Origin: Phycisphaerae bacterium
Lineage (GTDB): Bacteria; Planctomycetota; Phycisphaerae; Phycisphaerales; UBA1924
Direction: 5' to 3'
NCBI GenBank assembly: GCA_022180725.1
Contig: BQMO01000021.1
Location: 60,501 to 124,500 of the forward strand
DNA length: 64,000 nt
The notes under the pieces are model-generated. The model did not search any database, was not told the DNA's origin, and saw nothing but the letters and a program-made list of their open reading frames with translations. Numbering within the stretch: the stretch's first letter is position 1; every line of letters starts with the position of its first letter. Positions 25,508 to 35,364 of this stretch are shown here, in pieces. The position numbers were made by a program, and so were the translations under genes.

Positions 25508-27104
25508 TGCCGCGGTGCATCGCCTGCACGCGCTCGCTCTCGCTCTTGAGAACGTTGGCGAGCACGTGCTGGGGAATGCGCCACTGGGCCTCGCCCCGCG
25601 TGAGCGAGGCGCAGTGGTCCCCGATGCAGCGGTAGAGCATCTTGAACGCATCGCGCGGCTGGTGCAGCCGTTCCAGCCCTTCAATCAACTCCTGCCGCGT
25701 CACGTCCTGCGCGAACAGGTCGAGGAGCGGAAGGTGCGGCGAGCCGGGCGCGCGGCAGGCGTTGAGCCGCGCTTCGCACAGGTCGTAGAGCGTCTGCCCG
25801 GTCCACGTGAGCCGCTCGATCATGCTCTGCTTGTCGAGCCGGGCCGACTGGAAGAAGGCATTGCTCTCCTTGAAGACCGCGTGGCGCAGCTCCATCGGCA
25901 GGAGCATCTTGACGCCAAGCCCGTCGAGCTGCAGAAACTTGTTGCTCAGCAGGGGCCAGACCACCGCCTTCATCCGCTCCGGGTCGCCGTTCACGATCGT
26001 CGGTTCATCGACCCGGTCGATGACGAGCACAACCCCGGCATACCCGAACGGGCGGAGGACGCGGCGCAGACGCTCGAACATTTCGAATCGCGGATCTTCC
26101 GAGTCCGTCACGGGGAGGTGGGCCAGGTCGCGGAACCACCGCGGCAGTTGCCGGAGCGACCCGGCGAACGAGATGTCGCCGCGTCCGATCACCCGTACCT
26201 GCCGCCGCACCCGGTGCGCTTGCCGCAGAAGAGCCAGGCGGTCCCACACGCCGATCTTCAGCGCGAAAAGGGCATACAGCCCGGCGACGCCCGCGAGCGC
26301 CCAGGTCACCCATTGCGGGTCGATGAAGGGTGTCGCGTCCGCTGGCCTCGACTCGACCCATCGCTTCCCCCACCACCACCCCGCCACGATGAGCAGCGGA
26401 AGAATGATGATCGTGAGTCGCCCCCAGATGGCGCTGCCCGGCGGCATCAGGCGCAGGCGCGACCGCAGACGGGCCGTGCGTCGCGCCGCGTCGTCGGGAC
26501 GGTCGTACAGCGCCTGAAGCAGCAGCAGGTCTCGCCGCGTCATGACATCCAGCCGCTTGTGCAACTTGCCCTGTTCGCCGAGCGGGATACGCCGCGAGGC
26601 CTCACCCTCGAGCAGCACCGCGTCCACCAGCCTTGGCACCACCTGGCCCATCACGGCATCCACGTGGTCGACCAGTCGCATCTTCTGCAACGATTCGATC
26701 GCCGCTTTGCTCCCCAGCCGATCGTGCAACTGGTCCAACGCCTGGTTCAGATCGTCGTAGGCGACACACAGCACCTTCGCCCCGGGGTTGGCGGCGTTGA
26801 AGGCCTCGACCCGCCGCGCGATCTGAATGCGGATCGCCGTCTTGCCGCTCCCCTTCTCCCCGAAGACCACGGCGCACGACGGGCGGCGCAGGTCGCCCAG
26901 GATCTTCTCGAAGTCGGCGTGATACGTCCCGCCCGCGGGCACGTGCCGGAACTCCCCCGACCGCGTCACGGTGGCCGCCTGGGTCACGCCCTCCGCGGGC
27001 ACGTCTCCGCACAACCGCGAGAACACCTCGTCGGCACGCGCCTCCTCCCCCTTGAAGGGGTTTTCCGTCAGCGACCAGTGCTGGAGAAAGTCCGTGAGGG
27101 TCAT
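25494..27104 (-). CDS. P-loop NTPase with a transmembrane hairpin (KAP/AAA-like)
   Basis: 536 residues. The N-terminus LTENPFKGEEARADEVF precedes Walker A GEKGSGKT (82-89). Walker B is VVLVIDRVDEP near residue 360. Between them two membrane helices occur (about 228-245, LTIIILPLLIVAGWWWG; about 268-288, WALAGVAGLYALFALKIG), the layout of KAP P-loop ATPases, which are membrane-anchored with a cytosolic ATPase domain. The C-terminal half is helical (LTWTGQTLYDLCEARL). Function is unknown. The phosphohexomutase gene lies 76 bp upstream on the same strand. Confidence 0.72.
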   Translation of the reverse strand: MTLTDFLQHWSLTENPFKGEEARADEVFSRLCGDVPAEGVTQAATVTRSGEFRHVPAGGTYHADFEKILGDLRRPSCAVVFGEKGSGKTAIRIQIARRVEAFNAANPGAKVLCVAYDDLNQALDQLHDRLGSKAAIESLQKMRLVDHVDAVMGQVVPRLVDAVLLEGEASRRIPLGEQGKLHKRLDVMTRRDLLLLQALYDRPDDAARRTARLRSRLRLMPPGSAIWGRLTIIILPLLIVAGWWWGKRWVESRPADATPFIDPQWVTWALAGVAGLYALFALKIGVWDRLALLRQAHRVRRQVRVIGRGDISFAGSLRQLPRWFRDLAHLPVTDSEDPRFEMFERLRRVLRPFGYAGVVLVIDRVDEPTIVNGDPERMKAVVWPLLSNKFLQLDGLGVKMLLPMELRHAVFKESNAFFQSARLDKQSMIERLTWTGQTLYDLCEARLNACRAPGSPHLPLLDLFAQDVTRQELIEGLERLHQPRDAFKMLYRCIGDHCASLTRGEAQWRIPQHVLANVLKSESERVQAMHRGIRPA

Positions 27105-27180
27105 GCGATGGTTTCATCCTCGCGGCGGAGCACACGTCGTTCCCGAGTTCCCATGCACGAGTTCCACCCACGAAACACCG

Positions 27181-28611
27181 TCAATGCGCCACGCGCGTGC
27201 CCAGCCGCGGCGCCAACGCCCCGAGCACGCGTTCGAGCGTCGCCTTGCTCTTGGCTTCCAGGTTCAGCCGAAGCAGCGGCTCGGTGTTGCTCTTGCGGAT
27301 GTTCGCCCACCACCCGGCTTTCTTGAAACAGTCGATCGTGACCCCGTCGAGTTCGTCGATCGCGGCGTCGGCCTGCGTGCCCGGGCCGTAATCCTCCTTC
27401 AACTCCTCCAGCACCGCGTCCTTGTCCTCGACCTGGAAGTTGATCTCGCCGCTCTGGTAGTACCGCGCCACGGGCTTCACCAGGTCGCTCAGGTGCTTCC
27501 CGCTCCGCGCCAGCACCGTCAGCAGGCAGCCCATCGCGATCGCCCCGCTGTCGGCGTTGAAGTTCCGCGCGAAGTAGAAGTGCCCGCTGAGTTCGCCCCC
27601 GAACACGCACCCGTGCTCGGCCAGCGCCGCCTTCATGTGCACGTGCCCGACGCGCCCCCGCACGGGCCTTCCCCCCGCCTTCACGATCTCCTCCTCCACC
27701 GCCTTGGTCGACCGAAGGTCGTACGCGACCGCCCCCCCGGGGTGCTGGCTCAGAAAGTGCTTCGCCAGCACTGCCGTCACAAGGTCGCACCCAACGATCC
27801 GTCCTTTCTCGTCCACCGCCATGCAACGGTCGGCGTCTCCGTCGTAGCAGAACCCCACGTCGGCCTTGTGCGCGAGCACCGCGTCCTGCGTCCACTTCAT
27901 GTTCGCCGCCACCAGCGGATTGGGCTCGTGCACAAACTGGCTCTTCGTGTTCTCGAAGTGCAGCGGGATGATCTCGATCCCCGGGGCCGCCCCCAAGGGC
28001 GATTCCTTTCCGAAGATTTTCGGGATCATGGTCCCCGCCATCCCGTTGCTCGCGTCGATAACCACCTTCAGTTTCTTCCGGGCCGGAAGGTCAAGGAATG
28101 ACCGCACATGGGCCGCGTAGGCCGGCCAGAGGTCTCGCTCTTCGTGCCGCCCGCTCGCTTTCACGATCGTCGTCTTGTCCACCATCGCCGCGTGCTTGCG
28201 GATCTCCGCCAGCCCCGTCGCCTCTCCGACCGGCTTGGCCTTGCGCTTGCTGATCTTGAAACCGTTGTAGTTCGGCGGGTTGTGGCTTGCGGTCACCATG
28301 ACCCCGCCCGCGCAATCCACGTGGTTGATCGCGAAGTAGATCATCGACGTGTCGCACATGCCGATGTCGATCACGTCGCCGCCCTGGTCGCGAATACCCT
28401 GGATCAGGTTCTTGCACAGCGACGGCGACGATGCCCGCATGTCGCGCCCGACGACGATGTTCTTCATCATCGGGGTGGTCTCCCCCGCCGCCGCCGCATC
28501 CGCCAGAAGGTACTTGCTCGCCCCGTACCCGATCTGCCACGCCATCGCGTCGGTCAGAAGGTCGGGGTACGTCCCGCGGATGTCGTAGGCCTTGAAGATG
28601 CGTCCGAGCAT
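27181..28611 (-). CDS. Phosphomannomutase / phosphoglucomutase
   Basis: Interconverts hexose 6- and 1-phosphates, feeding nucleotide sugars for surface polysaccharide. 476 residues of the alpha-D-phosphohexomutase family. The N-terminus has FKAYDIRGTYPD, the phospho-serine loop is VTASHNPPNYNG (Ser near 105), the metal loop is CYDGDADRCMAVD (near 255), the sugar-binding loop is FGGELSGHFYF and the phosphate-binding loop is RKSNTEPLLRLNLEA. All active-site loops are intact. Which hexose is preferred cannot be told. ugd at the other end of the window uses a downstream product of this enzyme. Confidence 0.92.
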   Translation of the reverse strand: MLGRIFKAYDIRGTYPDLLTDAMAWQIGYGASKYLLADAAAAGETTPMMKNIVVGRDMRASSPSLCKNLIQGIRDQGGDVIDIGMCDTSMIYFAINHVDCAGGVMVTASHNPPNYNGFKISKRKAKPVGEATGLAEIRKHAAMVDKTTIVKASGRHEERDLWPAYAAHVRSFLDLPARKKLKVVIDASNGMAGTMIPKIFGKESPLGAAPGIEIIPLHFENTKSQFVHEPNPLVAANMKWTQDAVLAHKADVGFCYDGDADRCMAVDEKGRIVGCDLVTAVLAKHFLSQHPGGAVAYDLRSTKAVEEEIVKAGGRPVRGRVGHVHMKAALAEHGCVFGGELSGHFYFARNFNADSGAIAMGCLLTVLARSGKHLSDLVKPVARYYQSGEINFQVEDKDAVLEELKEDYGPGTQADAAIDELDGVTIDCFKKAGWWANIRKSNTEPLLRLNLEAKSKATLERVLGALAPRLGTRVAH

Positions 28612-28732
28612 GGAGGATTCCTGGGTATCCGCGGGCGTACTCGCAACCGCCCACGTCGCCCGTACGGTAGGCCCCGAGAATACCGAACATCCTCCTTACT
28701 ATCAGGCTCGGCGTACCACAAAGAGAGGCCAA

Positions 28733-29917
28733 TCAGGCGAAGGCTTCCCATTCTTTCCCGCCCAGCACCTTGGACGCGATCTTGAGCTTCATGATCTCAT
28801 CCGTGCCCTCGTAAATGCGGCAGACACGCACGTCTTGGAGGTGACGCCCGGGGCGGTAAAGTTCGCTCCAACCCCGCCCGCCGAAGACCTGCACGGCCCG
28901 GTCGGCCGCCTGCCACGCCGCGTTGCTCGCCCAGTACTTCGCCTGCGCGACCTTGTAATCCGCGTCGGCGAGCAGTCCTTTGTCACCCGGGTTCTGTTCG
29001 CTGGCCTCCTTGGCCAGCGCGGCCCGCTCGATCATCGCGTCCGCCGTCGCCCGCATGATCTCGATGGTCGCGATGTGGTCCTGCACCAACTGGTGCTTGG
29101 CGATGGGCTTGCCGTGCTGCATGCGGGCCTTGCCGTACTCGCAGACCTCGTGCAGACAGTCCTCGATCACGCCCAGACACCCCGAGGCGACGCTGAGCCG
29201 CCCGGAGATGAGCGTGCCCATGGCGATGCGGAACCCATTGCCCAACTCGCCCAGCAGGTTCTCCGCGGGCACGGGGTGGTCGTTCAGTTGGAACATCGCC
29301 GTGTCCGCGGTGTACATGCCCGGCTTGCTGTGGAGGGCTTCCTTCTCGAACGTGGCGCCCTTGGTCTCGACGATGAACGCCGACATCCGACGCCCGGGCG
29401 TTCCAATCTCCTTGTCGAACGCGAACACGATCACGGCGTCCGCGATGGACCCGTTGCTGATGAGGTACTTCACCCCGTTGAGCAGGTAGCGGCCGCCGTC
29501 CTTGCGGAAGGTCGTGGTGCCTTCGAGGGGGTTGCTGCCCGCGTCCGGCTCGGTGAGGCCGAAGGCCAGCGTGCAGTGGCCCTTGCACGAGGCGGTCAGG
29601 TACTTGTCTTTCTGCGCGTCGTTCCCGTACCGCAGGATCGGGTACTGCCCGATGGAGGTCTGCCCCGAGAAAAACGTTCGAGGGCCGGTGCCCTCGCGGT
29701 TGATGCGGGCCAGGCACCGCGCGTAGGTGAGCGAATCGGCCCCGCGCCCGCCGTACTTCGTCGGCACGGGGATGCCCAGGATGTTGTGCTTCCTCGCAAG
29801 ATCGGCGATGGCGGGGTTGGGCTTGCGCTCAACGTAGCAGAGTTCCTCGATGGGGCGGAGTTCCTGGCAATAGGCCTCGACATCGGCCATCACCGCGGCA
29901 CGGGCTTCTGGGGTCAT
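28733..29917 (-). CDS. Acyl-CoA dehydrogenase
   Basis: FAD enzyme making the 2,3-double bond of acyl-CoA. 394 residues. Signatures are LAFGLTEPDAGSNPLEGTT (FAD and substrate loop), the RYLLNGVKYLISNG strand, GRLSVASGCLGV and VFGGRGWSELY. The C-terminal CRIYEGTDEIMKL contains the catalytic-base glutamate of the short/medium-chain type. An AAGGA lies just upstream of the ATG. No other beta-oxidation gene is adjacent, so chain length and pathway stay open. Confidence 0.92.
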   Translation of the reverse strand: MTPEARAAVMADVEAYCQELRPIEELCYVERKPNPAIADLARKHNILGIPVPTKYGGRGADSLTYARCLARINREGTGPRTFFSGQTSIGQYPILRYGNDAQKDKYLTASCKGHCTLAFGLTEPDAGSNPLEGTTTFRKDGGRYLLNGVKYLISNGSIADAVIVFAFDKEIGTPGRRMSAFIVETKGATFEKEALHSKPGMYTADTAMFQLNDHPVPAENLLGELGNGFRIAMGTLISGRLSVASGCLGVIEDCLHEVCEYGKARMQHGKPIAKHQLVQDHIATIEIMRATADAMIERAALAKEASEQNPGDKGLLADADYKVAQAKYWASNAAWQAADRAVQVFGGRGWSELYRPGRHLQDVRVCRIYEGTDEIMKLKIASKVLGGKEWEAFA

Positions 29918-29969
29918 GGACGTTCCTTTGCTGAGCCACCATGATATGAAGTTCGCGGGGTCACGGCGA

Positions 29970-31694
29970 TCAGGCCCGGAAGATCGTCCCCATCTTCTTC
30001 CCGAGCAGGGCGCTGGCCGCGAAGATCGTGGTGGTCAGCAGGGCCATGCCCCAGACGCCCATGGCGCTGGCGATGTACGGCCCATCGCCCAGACGGTCCA
30101 TGAACGCCAGGATCGTCTTGGTGATCGGATAATCCCCCGTCTGCTGAGCGAGGATCAGCGAATCCGACACTTCGAGCATCGAGAACGAAAAGACCAGAAG
30201 CCCACCGGCGATCAGGTTCGCCAGGATGAGAGGGACAATGATCCGCCGTACCGCGGTCAGGCGCGACGCCCCGAGGTTCATGGCCGCCTCTTCCAGGTCG
30301 CCGCTGGTCTGCTCCAACCCCGCGACACACGACCGGACGATGTAGGGCAAGCGTCGCACGGCGTAGGCGATCACGAGGAACGGGATGGGATTCGGGTCGG
30401 CGGCAAGCACGCTGGCAAAGGCGCCCAGCGGACCATCCTTGCCGAACGGCCAGCGCAGGCTCATGGCCACGTACCCGAACGCCAGCACCAGACCCGGCAC
30501 GGCCAGGGGCATCATGCACAGCGCGTCGAGCACCCATTTGAATCGACTCGTCGTCCGCACGAGCAGGTACGCGATGAGCAGCCCGGCGAAAAGATCCACG
30601 CCCATCGCCGCGGCGGAAAGTTTCAGGCTGTTCGAGATGGCCCGGAACGAATCCCCGCTCGTCAGTGCCTGCTCATAGTGCGACAGCGTCAGGGCCTTGG
30701 GAACGACGCTGTGGTACCACTGCCCGGGTTTGGCCAGGCTCGTGAGCACGACGCCGATGTGCGGCATGAGCGCCAGGAACGCGACCAGCGCGAACGCGCC
30801 CGCCGCAAGCCAGCCCCGCCCGCCCGACAGCGTGGCCAGGTCGCCCGCGCGCGAGGCCCGCGTCTGCATGGCGTACCCCTGCTTGCCGAACACAAACTTG
30901 CCGAGCAGGTACAGCCCGACCGCGCACCCGAGCACGACCACGGTCAACGCATAAGGCCGCGACGACCCCTCGACTTCCTTCAGCCCGTTGAAGATCTGCA
31001 CGGGCGCGACCTCGTAGAAGTCGAACATGAGGGGCGTGCCCAGTTCGGTGAAGGACCAGATGAAGACGATGGTCGCCCCGGCGAACAGCCCGGGCCGGAG
31101 CAGCGGCAGCGTGATGCGGAAGAACCGTGGCCAGAACGGCGCGCCCAGGTTTCGCGCCGATTCGTCGAGTGCGGGGTCCAAGTTGGCCAGCGACGCCGAC
31201 GCGTTCAAATAGATGATCGGGTACAGCGAGAGTGATTGGATCGCGATGATGCCCAGGGCCGCGGCGTCGCCCAGAATGTTCCAGTCCGTCCCGAGCAGGG
31301 CGTTGAGCGCCCCGGCCCGCCCCAGGATCGCCCTCATGCCGATGGCCCCCACGAACGGGGGCAGGATCAGCGGGACAAGCACCGCCGCGTTGAACAAGGC
31401 CTTGCCCGGGAACGTGTACCGCGCCGAGAGCACCGCGAGCGGCAGGGCGATCAGCGTCGCCATCGTTGTTGTGCCGGCGGCGATCATGAAGGAGTTGAGC
31501 AGCGAACCCATCAGGCGAGGATCGGCAAAGACCAGGGCCAGGTGCTCGAGCGTAAACCCCGATCGACCGACCGGATCGGCGTAAAAACCGCCGCGGACGG
31601 TCAGCGCGATGGGGTACACCAGCAACGCCATCAGCACGGCGACACAGATCCAGAACAGGCCATGCTGCCAAAGGGCGCGGACCACGCGGTTCAT
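29970..31694 (-). CDS. Iron(III)-type ABC transporter permease, duplicated (FbpB/ThiP-like)
   Basis: 574 residues with about 12 membrane helices in two homologous halves, each ending in a permease EAA loop: NLGAPFWPRFFRITLPLLRPG in the first and NLGASRLTAVRRIIVPLILA in the second. The second is preceded by LEQTSGDLEEAAM. This is the architecture of FbpB-type ferric and ThiP-type permeases. No ATP-binding or periplasmic-binding gene is adjacent. The start at 31694 is chosen because a long upstream frame overlaps the divergent gene, and it lies 7 nt after a TACACT. Confidence 0.88.
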   Translation of the reverse strand: MNRVVRALWQHGLFWICVAVLMALLVYPIALTVRGGFYADPVGRSGFTLEHLALVFADPRLMGSLLNSFMIAAGTTTMATLIALPLAVLSARYTFPGKALFNAAVLVPLILPPFVGAIGMRAILGRAGALNALLGTDWNILGDAAALGIIAIQSLSLYPIIYLNASASLANLDPALDESARNLGAPFWPRFFRITLPLLRPGLFAGATIVFIWSFTELGTPLMFDFYEVAPVQIFNGLKEVEGSSRPYALTVVVLGCAVGLYLLGKFVFGKQGYAMQTRASRAGDLATLSGGRGWLAAGAFALVAFLALMPHIGVVLTSLAKPGQWYHSVVPKALTLSHYEQALTSGDSFRAISNSLKLSAAAMGVDLFAGLLIAYLLVRTTSRFKWVLDALCMMPLAVPGLVLAFGYVAMSLRWPFGKDGPLGAFASVLAADPNPIPFLVIAYAVRRLPYIVRSCVAGLEQTSGDLEEAAMNLGASRLTAVRRIIVPLILANLIAGGLLVFSFSMLEVSDSLILAQQTGDYPITKTILAFMDRLGDGPYIASAMGVWGMALLTTTIFAASALLGKKMGTIFRA

Positions 31695-31701
31695 GCCGCC
31701 G

Positions 31702-31707
31702 AGTGTA
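31702..31707 (-). promoter_or_regulatory. -10-like TACACT, leaderless type
   Basis: Minus-strand TACACT, then CGGCGGC, then the permease ATG at 31694. No ribosome-binding site is present. Confidence 0.42.
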
Positions 31708-31723
31708 CGTCCCGAAAGCGGGG

Positions 31724-31751
31724 CTGACACGCCGCCCGCGTTCTGTATACT
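31724..31751 (+). promoter_or_regulatory. Promoter CTGACA-16-TATACT, leaderless
   Basis: The -35 CTGACA (31724-31729) and -10 TATACT (31746-31751) are 16 bp apart. Six bases later comes the ATG of the cytochrome-domain gene at 31758, so the predicted transcript starts at or next to the start codon. This is the best-formed example of the leaderless pattern. Confidence 0.62.
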
Positions 31752-31757
31752 GCCCGC

Positions 31758-34700
31758 ATGCAGCAGCGGATGAGCATCGCCGTCGGGTTGATCGCGGTCG
31801 TCGCCGCCGTCGGCTCGCTCGCCGGGCCGGACAATCCTCCCGCGGCATCGGTCGTGCCGCGCGCCGACCGCATCCGGTACGACCGCGACATCCGCCCGCT
31901 CCTCTCCGACCGTTGCTTTCTGTGTCACGGCACCGACGCGGCGGCGCGCCAGGCCAACCTTCGCCTTGACGACCCTGCGTCGGCCGCCGCGCCGCGCGAA
32001 CGCGGAGCGGCGATCGTGCCGGGAAACCCCTCGGCCAGCACGCTCTTGAAACGCCTCGCCAGCCACGACCCCGACGAGGTCATGCCGCCCCCCACCAGCA
32101 CGAAACGGCCGTTCAGCGCCGATGAAATCGCCCTGGTCCGCCGCTGGATCGACGAAGGGGCCGAGTACGAGCCGCACTGGTCGTTTGTGCCGCCCGCGCG
32201 GCACAGGCCGCCGACGCCCTCGCACCCCGACTGGGCCCGCGATGAGATCGACGCGTTTATCCTCGCGGCGCTCGACGCCCGCGGGCTTTCGCCCAGCCCC
32301 GAGGTCGACCGCGCCACGCTTCTCCGCCGCGTCACGCTCGACCTGACCGGCCTGCCCCCCAGCGCCGAGGACCTCGCGGCGTTCCTCGCCGACCCATCGC
32401 CCGACGCCTACGAGCGCGTGGTCGATCGCGTGCTGACCCAGGAGCCGCACGCGACGCGCTTCGGCGAACGCATGGCGACACCGTGGCTCGACCAGGCCCG
32501 CTACGCCGACACCGCGGGGATTCACCACGACCAGGGCCGATCCATCTGGCCGTACCGCGATTGGGTGGTGCGTGCCTTCCGCGACAACATGCCCTTCGAC
32601 CGCTTCGTCACCGAGCAACTCGCCGGTGATCTGCTCCCCGAGGCGACCACGGACCAGATCGTGGCCACCGGGTTCAACCGCTGCCACGTCACCAGCGATG
32701 AAGGCGGCGCCATCGAGGAGGAGTACCTGCTCGAATACGCCGTGGACCGCACGGCGACGGCGGGGGCCGTGTACTTCGGCCTCACGTTCGGATGTGCCCG
32801 CTGCCACGACCACAAGTTCGACCCCGTCACCATGACGGACTTCTACAGCCTCCTCGCCTTCTTCAACTCCATCGAGGAAAAGGGCATCGATACGCGCCTC
32901 GACGACCCCACGGTGGCCTACCCGCCGTCGATCACCATCACCTCACCCGAGGCCGCCGCCGAGATCGCGGGGCTGGAGCGGGCCTTGGCGCATATCCAGT
33001 CGAAAGCCGAGGCGTTGCGCGACGACCCCGCCCAGGCCGCCGGCGCGGCGGAGTTCGTGCGTTCGTTCCAGCACGACGGCGGCGTGCGGTGGTTCGAGAC
33101 GCCCGTCCTCGAAGCAACTTCCGCCAACGGGGCGACGATGCGCGTGCTCGACGACGGGTCGGTGCTGGCGGGCGGCGCCAACCCGGACACCGACACGCAC
33201 ACCTATCTCGTACGGGCGAGCGAAACGCCCCGCCTGTTGCTCGTCGAAGCGCTCCGTGACGCGAGCGTGAAGAATCGCGTGGGCCGGGCCGACAACGGCA
33301 ACGCCGTCGTCACCGCCCTGCGGGTCGAAGTCATCTCGAGCGACGGGCGCCCGCCCCGGCCCGTCGGGCTGACATGGGCCTGGGCAAGCGTCGAGCAGAT
33401 GAACGACAACTTCCGCGTGGCGAATCTCGTCACGGGCGACACCACGGGCTGGGCCCTCGCCGGGCACGAACGAGGCGGCGACCGGGCCGCGGTCTTCCTG
33501 CTCGACGACTCGGCAACCATCACGCCCGGCGACACCCTCCGCGTGACCCTCGAAGGCAAATCCATCTACGCGCGGCACGTCCTCGCCCGCACGCGCCTGA
33601 CGCTCGGCACCATCGCCGACACCGGGCTGGCCCGCCTGCCCACGACCAGTTCCGCCTGGTTCCGCGCCGGCCCCTTCCCCGCGCGCACGGGGACCCCCGT
33701 CTTCGACCAGTCCTTCGGCCCGGAGTCGGTCACTCGCCTCGACCCCGCCGCCGAGTTCGACGGCGGCAAGCGCTGGACCTACGAACCCCGCATCGTGGAC
33801 GGCGGGTCGCTCACCGGCCTCTCGAACACCGTCGGGGCCATGTACATCGCCCGCACCATCTTCGCCCCGTCCGCTCGACGGCTCGAAGTCTCGCTGGGCA
33901 CGGACGACGGCGTACGCGTGCTCGCCGGGGGACGCGAAGTACACGTCAACCGCGTCGAGCGCGGCCTCACTCCCGACGCCGACCGCTTCGCCTTCGACGT
34001 GCTCGCCGGCCCCACGACGGTGATCTACAAGATCGTCAACACCGGCGGGCCGGACGGGTTCGCCCATCGCGACGTGCCCGCGGCGGACCTCGTCCCCCAC
34101 TCGCTCGCCGCGGCGATCCTGCCGACCCGCGCCATCGCGGACGATGACCGCGCCGCCTTCGCCCGTGAGTACGTGCGCGTGCACTCCCCCGACTATCGCG
34201 CCGCCCTCGCCGAGCAGGACGCAACTTCCAAACGCCTCTCGACGACCCGCGCGGCCCTGCCCAAGTCCATGATCATGAAGGAACGCCCCGAGCCACGCGC
34301 CACCTTCGTGATGAACCGCGGGCAGTACGACCACCCCGACACCTCCCGCCCCGTCGCTCGCAATGTGCCCGCCTTCCTCGGGTCGCTCCCCTCGGGAGAG
34401 CACCACACCCGCCTCGACCTGGCCCGCTGGATGGTCAGCGACGCCAACCCGCTCCTCGCCCGCGTCACGGTCAATCGCCTGTGGGAACTGTTTTTCGGAC
34501 AGGGCCTGGTCCGCACCACCGAAGACCTGGGCCTGCAGGGCGAGTACCCCTCGCACCCCGAACTACTCGACACCCTCGCCGTCGAGTTCCGTGACGGGTG
34601 GGACGTCAAAGCCCTCGTGCGGCGGATCGTCACGAGCGCGACGTACCGCCAGGCCTCGCGCGTCCGGCCCGAGGCCCTCGCCGTCGACCCGGACAACCGC

Positions 34701-35351
34701 CTCCTCGCGTACTTCCCGCGTCGCCGACTTTCCGCCGAGGTGATCCGCGATCAGGCGCTCTTGGTGTCGGGCCTCCTCGTGGAGAAGCCGGGAGGCCCGG
34801 GGGTGCGTCCCTATCAGCCGCCGGGCCTGTGGGAAGAGGTCTCCATGCCCGACTCGAACACCGGCAAGTTCGTCCGCGATTCGGGCGACGCGCTGTGGCG
34901 ACGCTCGCTCTACACCTTCTGGAAGCGTGCCTCACCCGCGCCGGCGATGCTCACCTTCGACGTCCCCACCCGCGAGTCCTGCGTCATCCGCCGCCCAACC
35001 ACCAACACCCCGCTGCAGGCGCTGGTGTTATGGAACGACGAGCAGTTCGTCGAGGCGGCCCGGGGCCTGGCCGCCCGCGCTATCCGCCACGCCGAGCCGG
35101 ACGATGCCCGGCTGCGGTTTCTGTTCCTCACCGCGGCATCGCGCGAGCCGACCGACGCCGAACGCGACGCCATGCTCGCCGCGCTCGCGGCCTACCGCGC
35201 CCGATTCGCCGCCGCCACGGACGATGCCGCGGCGTTGCTGCGCGTCGGCGAATCGGCGTTGCCGATGGACGTGGACCGGGCCGACCTCGCCTCGTGGACC
35301 ATGCTGGCCAACGCCGTACTCGCCAGCGACGCCGTGATCGTGCAACGTTGA
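31758..35351 (+). CDS. Planctomycete PSCyt1/DUF1549/DUF1553 cytochrome-domain protein
   Basis: 1197 residues. A signal peptide (1-22) is followed by PSCyt1 with a haem-binding CFLCHG at 53-58, then DUF1549 with LTGLPPSAEDLAAFL and a second CxxCH in GCARCHDHKFDP near 345. A carbohydrate-binding-like region (about 600-790) contains DDGVRVLAGGREV. The C-terminal DUF1553 domain has NRLWELFFGQGLVRTTEDLG and RRLSAEVIRDQALL. The family is abundant in Planctomycetota, predicted periplasmic, possibly redox-linked polymer degradation; the biochemistry is unproven. The DUF1501 gene follows after 13 bp, as is usual. Confidence 0.93.
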   Translation: MQQRMSIAVGLIAVVAAVGSLAGPDNPPAASVVPRADRIRYDRDIRPLLSDRCFLCHGTDAAARQANLRLDDPASAAAPRERGAAIVPGNPSASTLLKRLASHDPDEVMPPPTSTKRPFSADEIALVRRWIDEGAEYEPHWSFVPPARHRPPTPSHPDWARDEIDAFILAALDARGLSPSPEVDRATLLRRVTLDLTGLPPSAEDLAAFLADPSPDAYERVVDRVLTQEPHATRFGERMATPWLDQARYADTAGIHHDQGRSIWPYRDWVVRAFRDNMPFDRFVTEQLAGDLLPEATTDQIVATGFNRCHVTSDEGGAIEEEYLLEYAVDRTATAGAVYFGLTFGCARCHDHKFDPVTMTDFYSLLAFFNSIEEKGIDTRLDDPTVAYPPSITITSPEAAAEIAGLERALAHIQSKAEALRDDPAQAAGAAEFVRSFQHDGGVRWFETPVLEATSANGATMRVLDDGSVLAGGANPDTDTHTYLVRASETPRLLLVEALRDASVKNRVGRADNGNAVVTALRVEVISSDGRPPRPVGLTWAWASVEQMNDNFRVANLVTGDTTGWALAGHERGGDRAAVFLLDDSATITPGDTLRVTLEGKSIYARHVLARTRLTLGTIADTGLARLPTTSSAWFRAGPFPARTGTPVFDQSFGPESVTRLDPAAEFDGGKRWTYEPRIVDGGSLTGLSNTVGAMYIARTIFAPSARRLEVSLGTDDGVRVLAGGREVHVNRVERGLTPDADRFAFDVLAGPTTVIYKIVNTGGPDGFAHRDVPAADLVPHSLAAAILPTRAIADDDRAAFAREYVRVHSPDYRAALAEQDATSKRLSTTRAALPKSMIMKERPEPRATFVMNRGQYDHPDTSRPVARNVPAFLGSLPSGEHHTRLDLARWMVSDANPLLARVTVNRLWELFFGQGLVRTTEDLGLQGEYPSHPELLDTLAVEFRDGWDVKALVRRIVTSATYRQASRVRPEALAVDPDNRLLAYFPRRRLSAEVIRDQALLVSGLLVEKPGGPGVRPYQPPGLWEEVSMPDSNTGKFVRDSGDALWRRSLYTFWKRASPAPAMLTFDVPTRESCVIRRPTTNTPLQALVLWNDEQFVEAARGLAARAIRHAEPDDARLRFLFLTAASREPTDAERDAMLAALAAYRARFAAATDDAAALLRVGESALPMDVDRADLASWTMLANAVLASDAVIVQR

Positions 35352-35364
35352 GGAGACGCCCCCG

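Noticed and set aside
29970..32813. 947-codon frame extending the permease far upstream
   Set aside because: The first 370 codons lie antisense to the cytochrome gene and have shadow-like composition; the real start is at 31694 where the first membrane helix begins.
32943..34556. Minus-strand frame of 537 codons inside the DUF1549/DUF1553 gene
   Set aside because: Composition is typical of an antisense frame and the plus-strand protein is well supported by domains.
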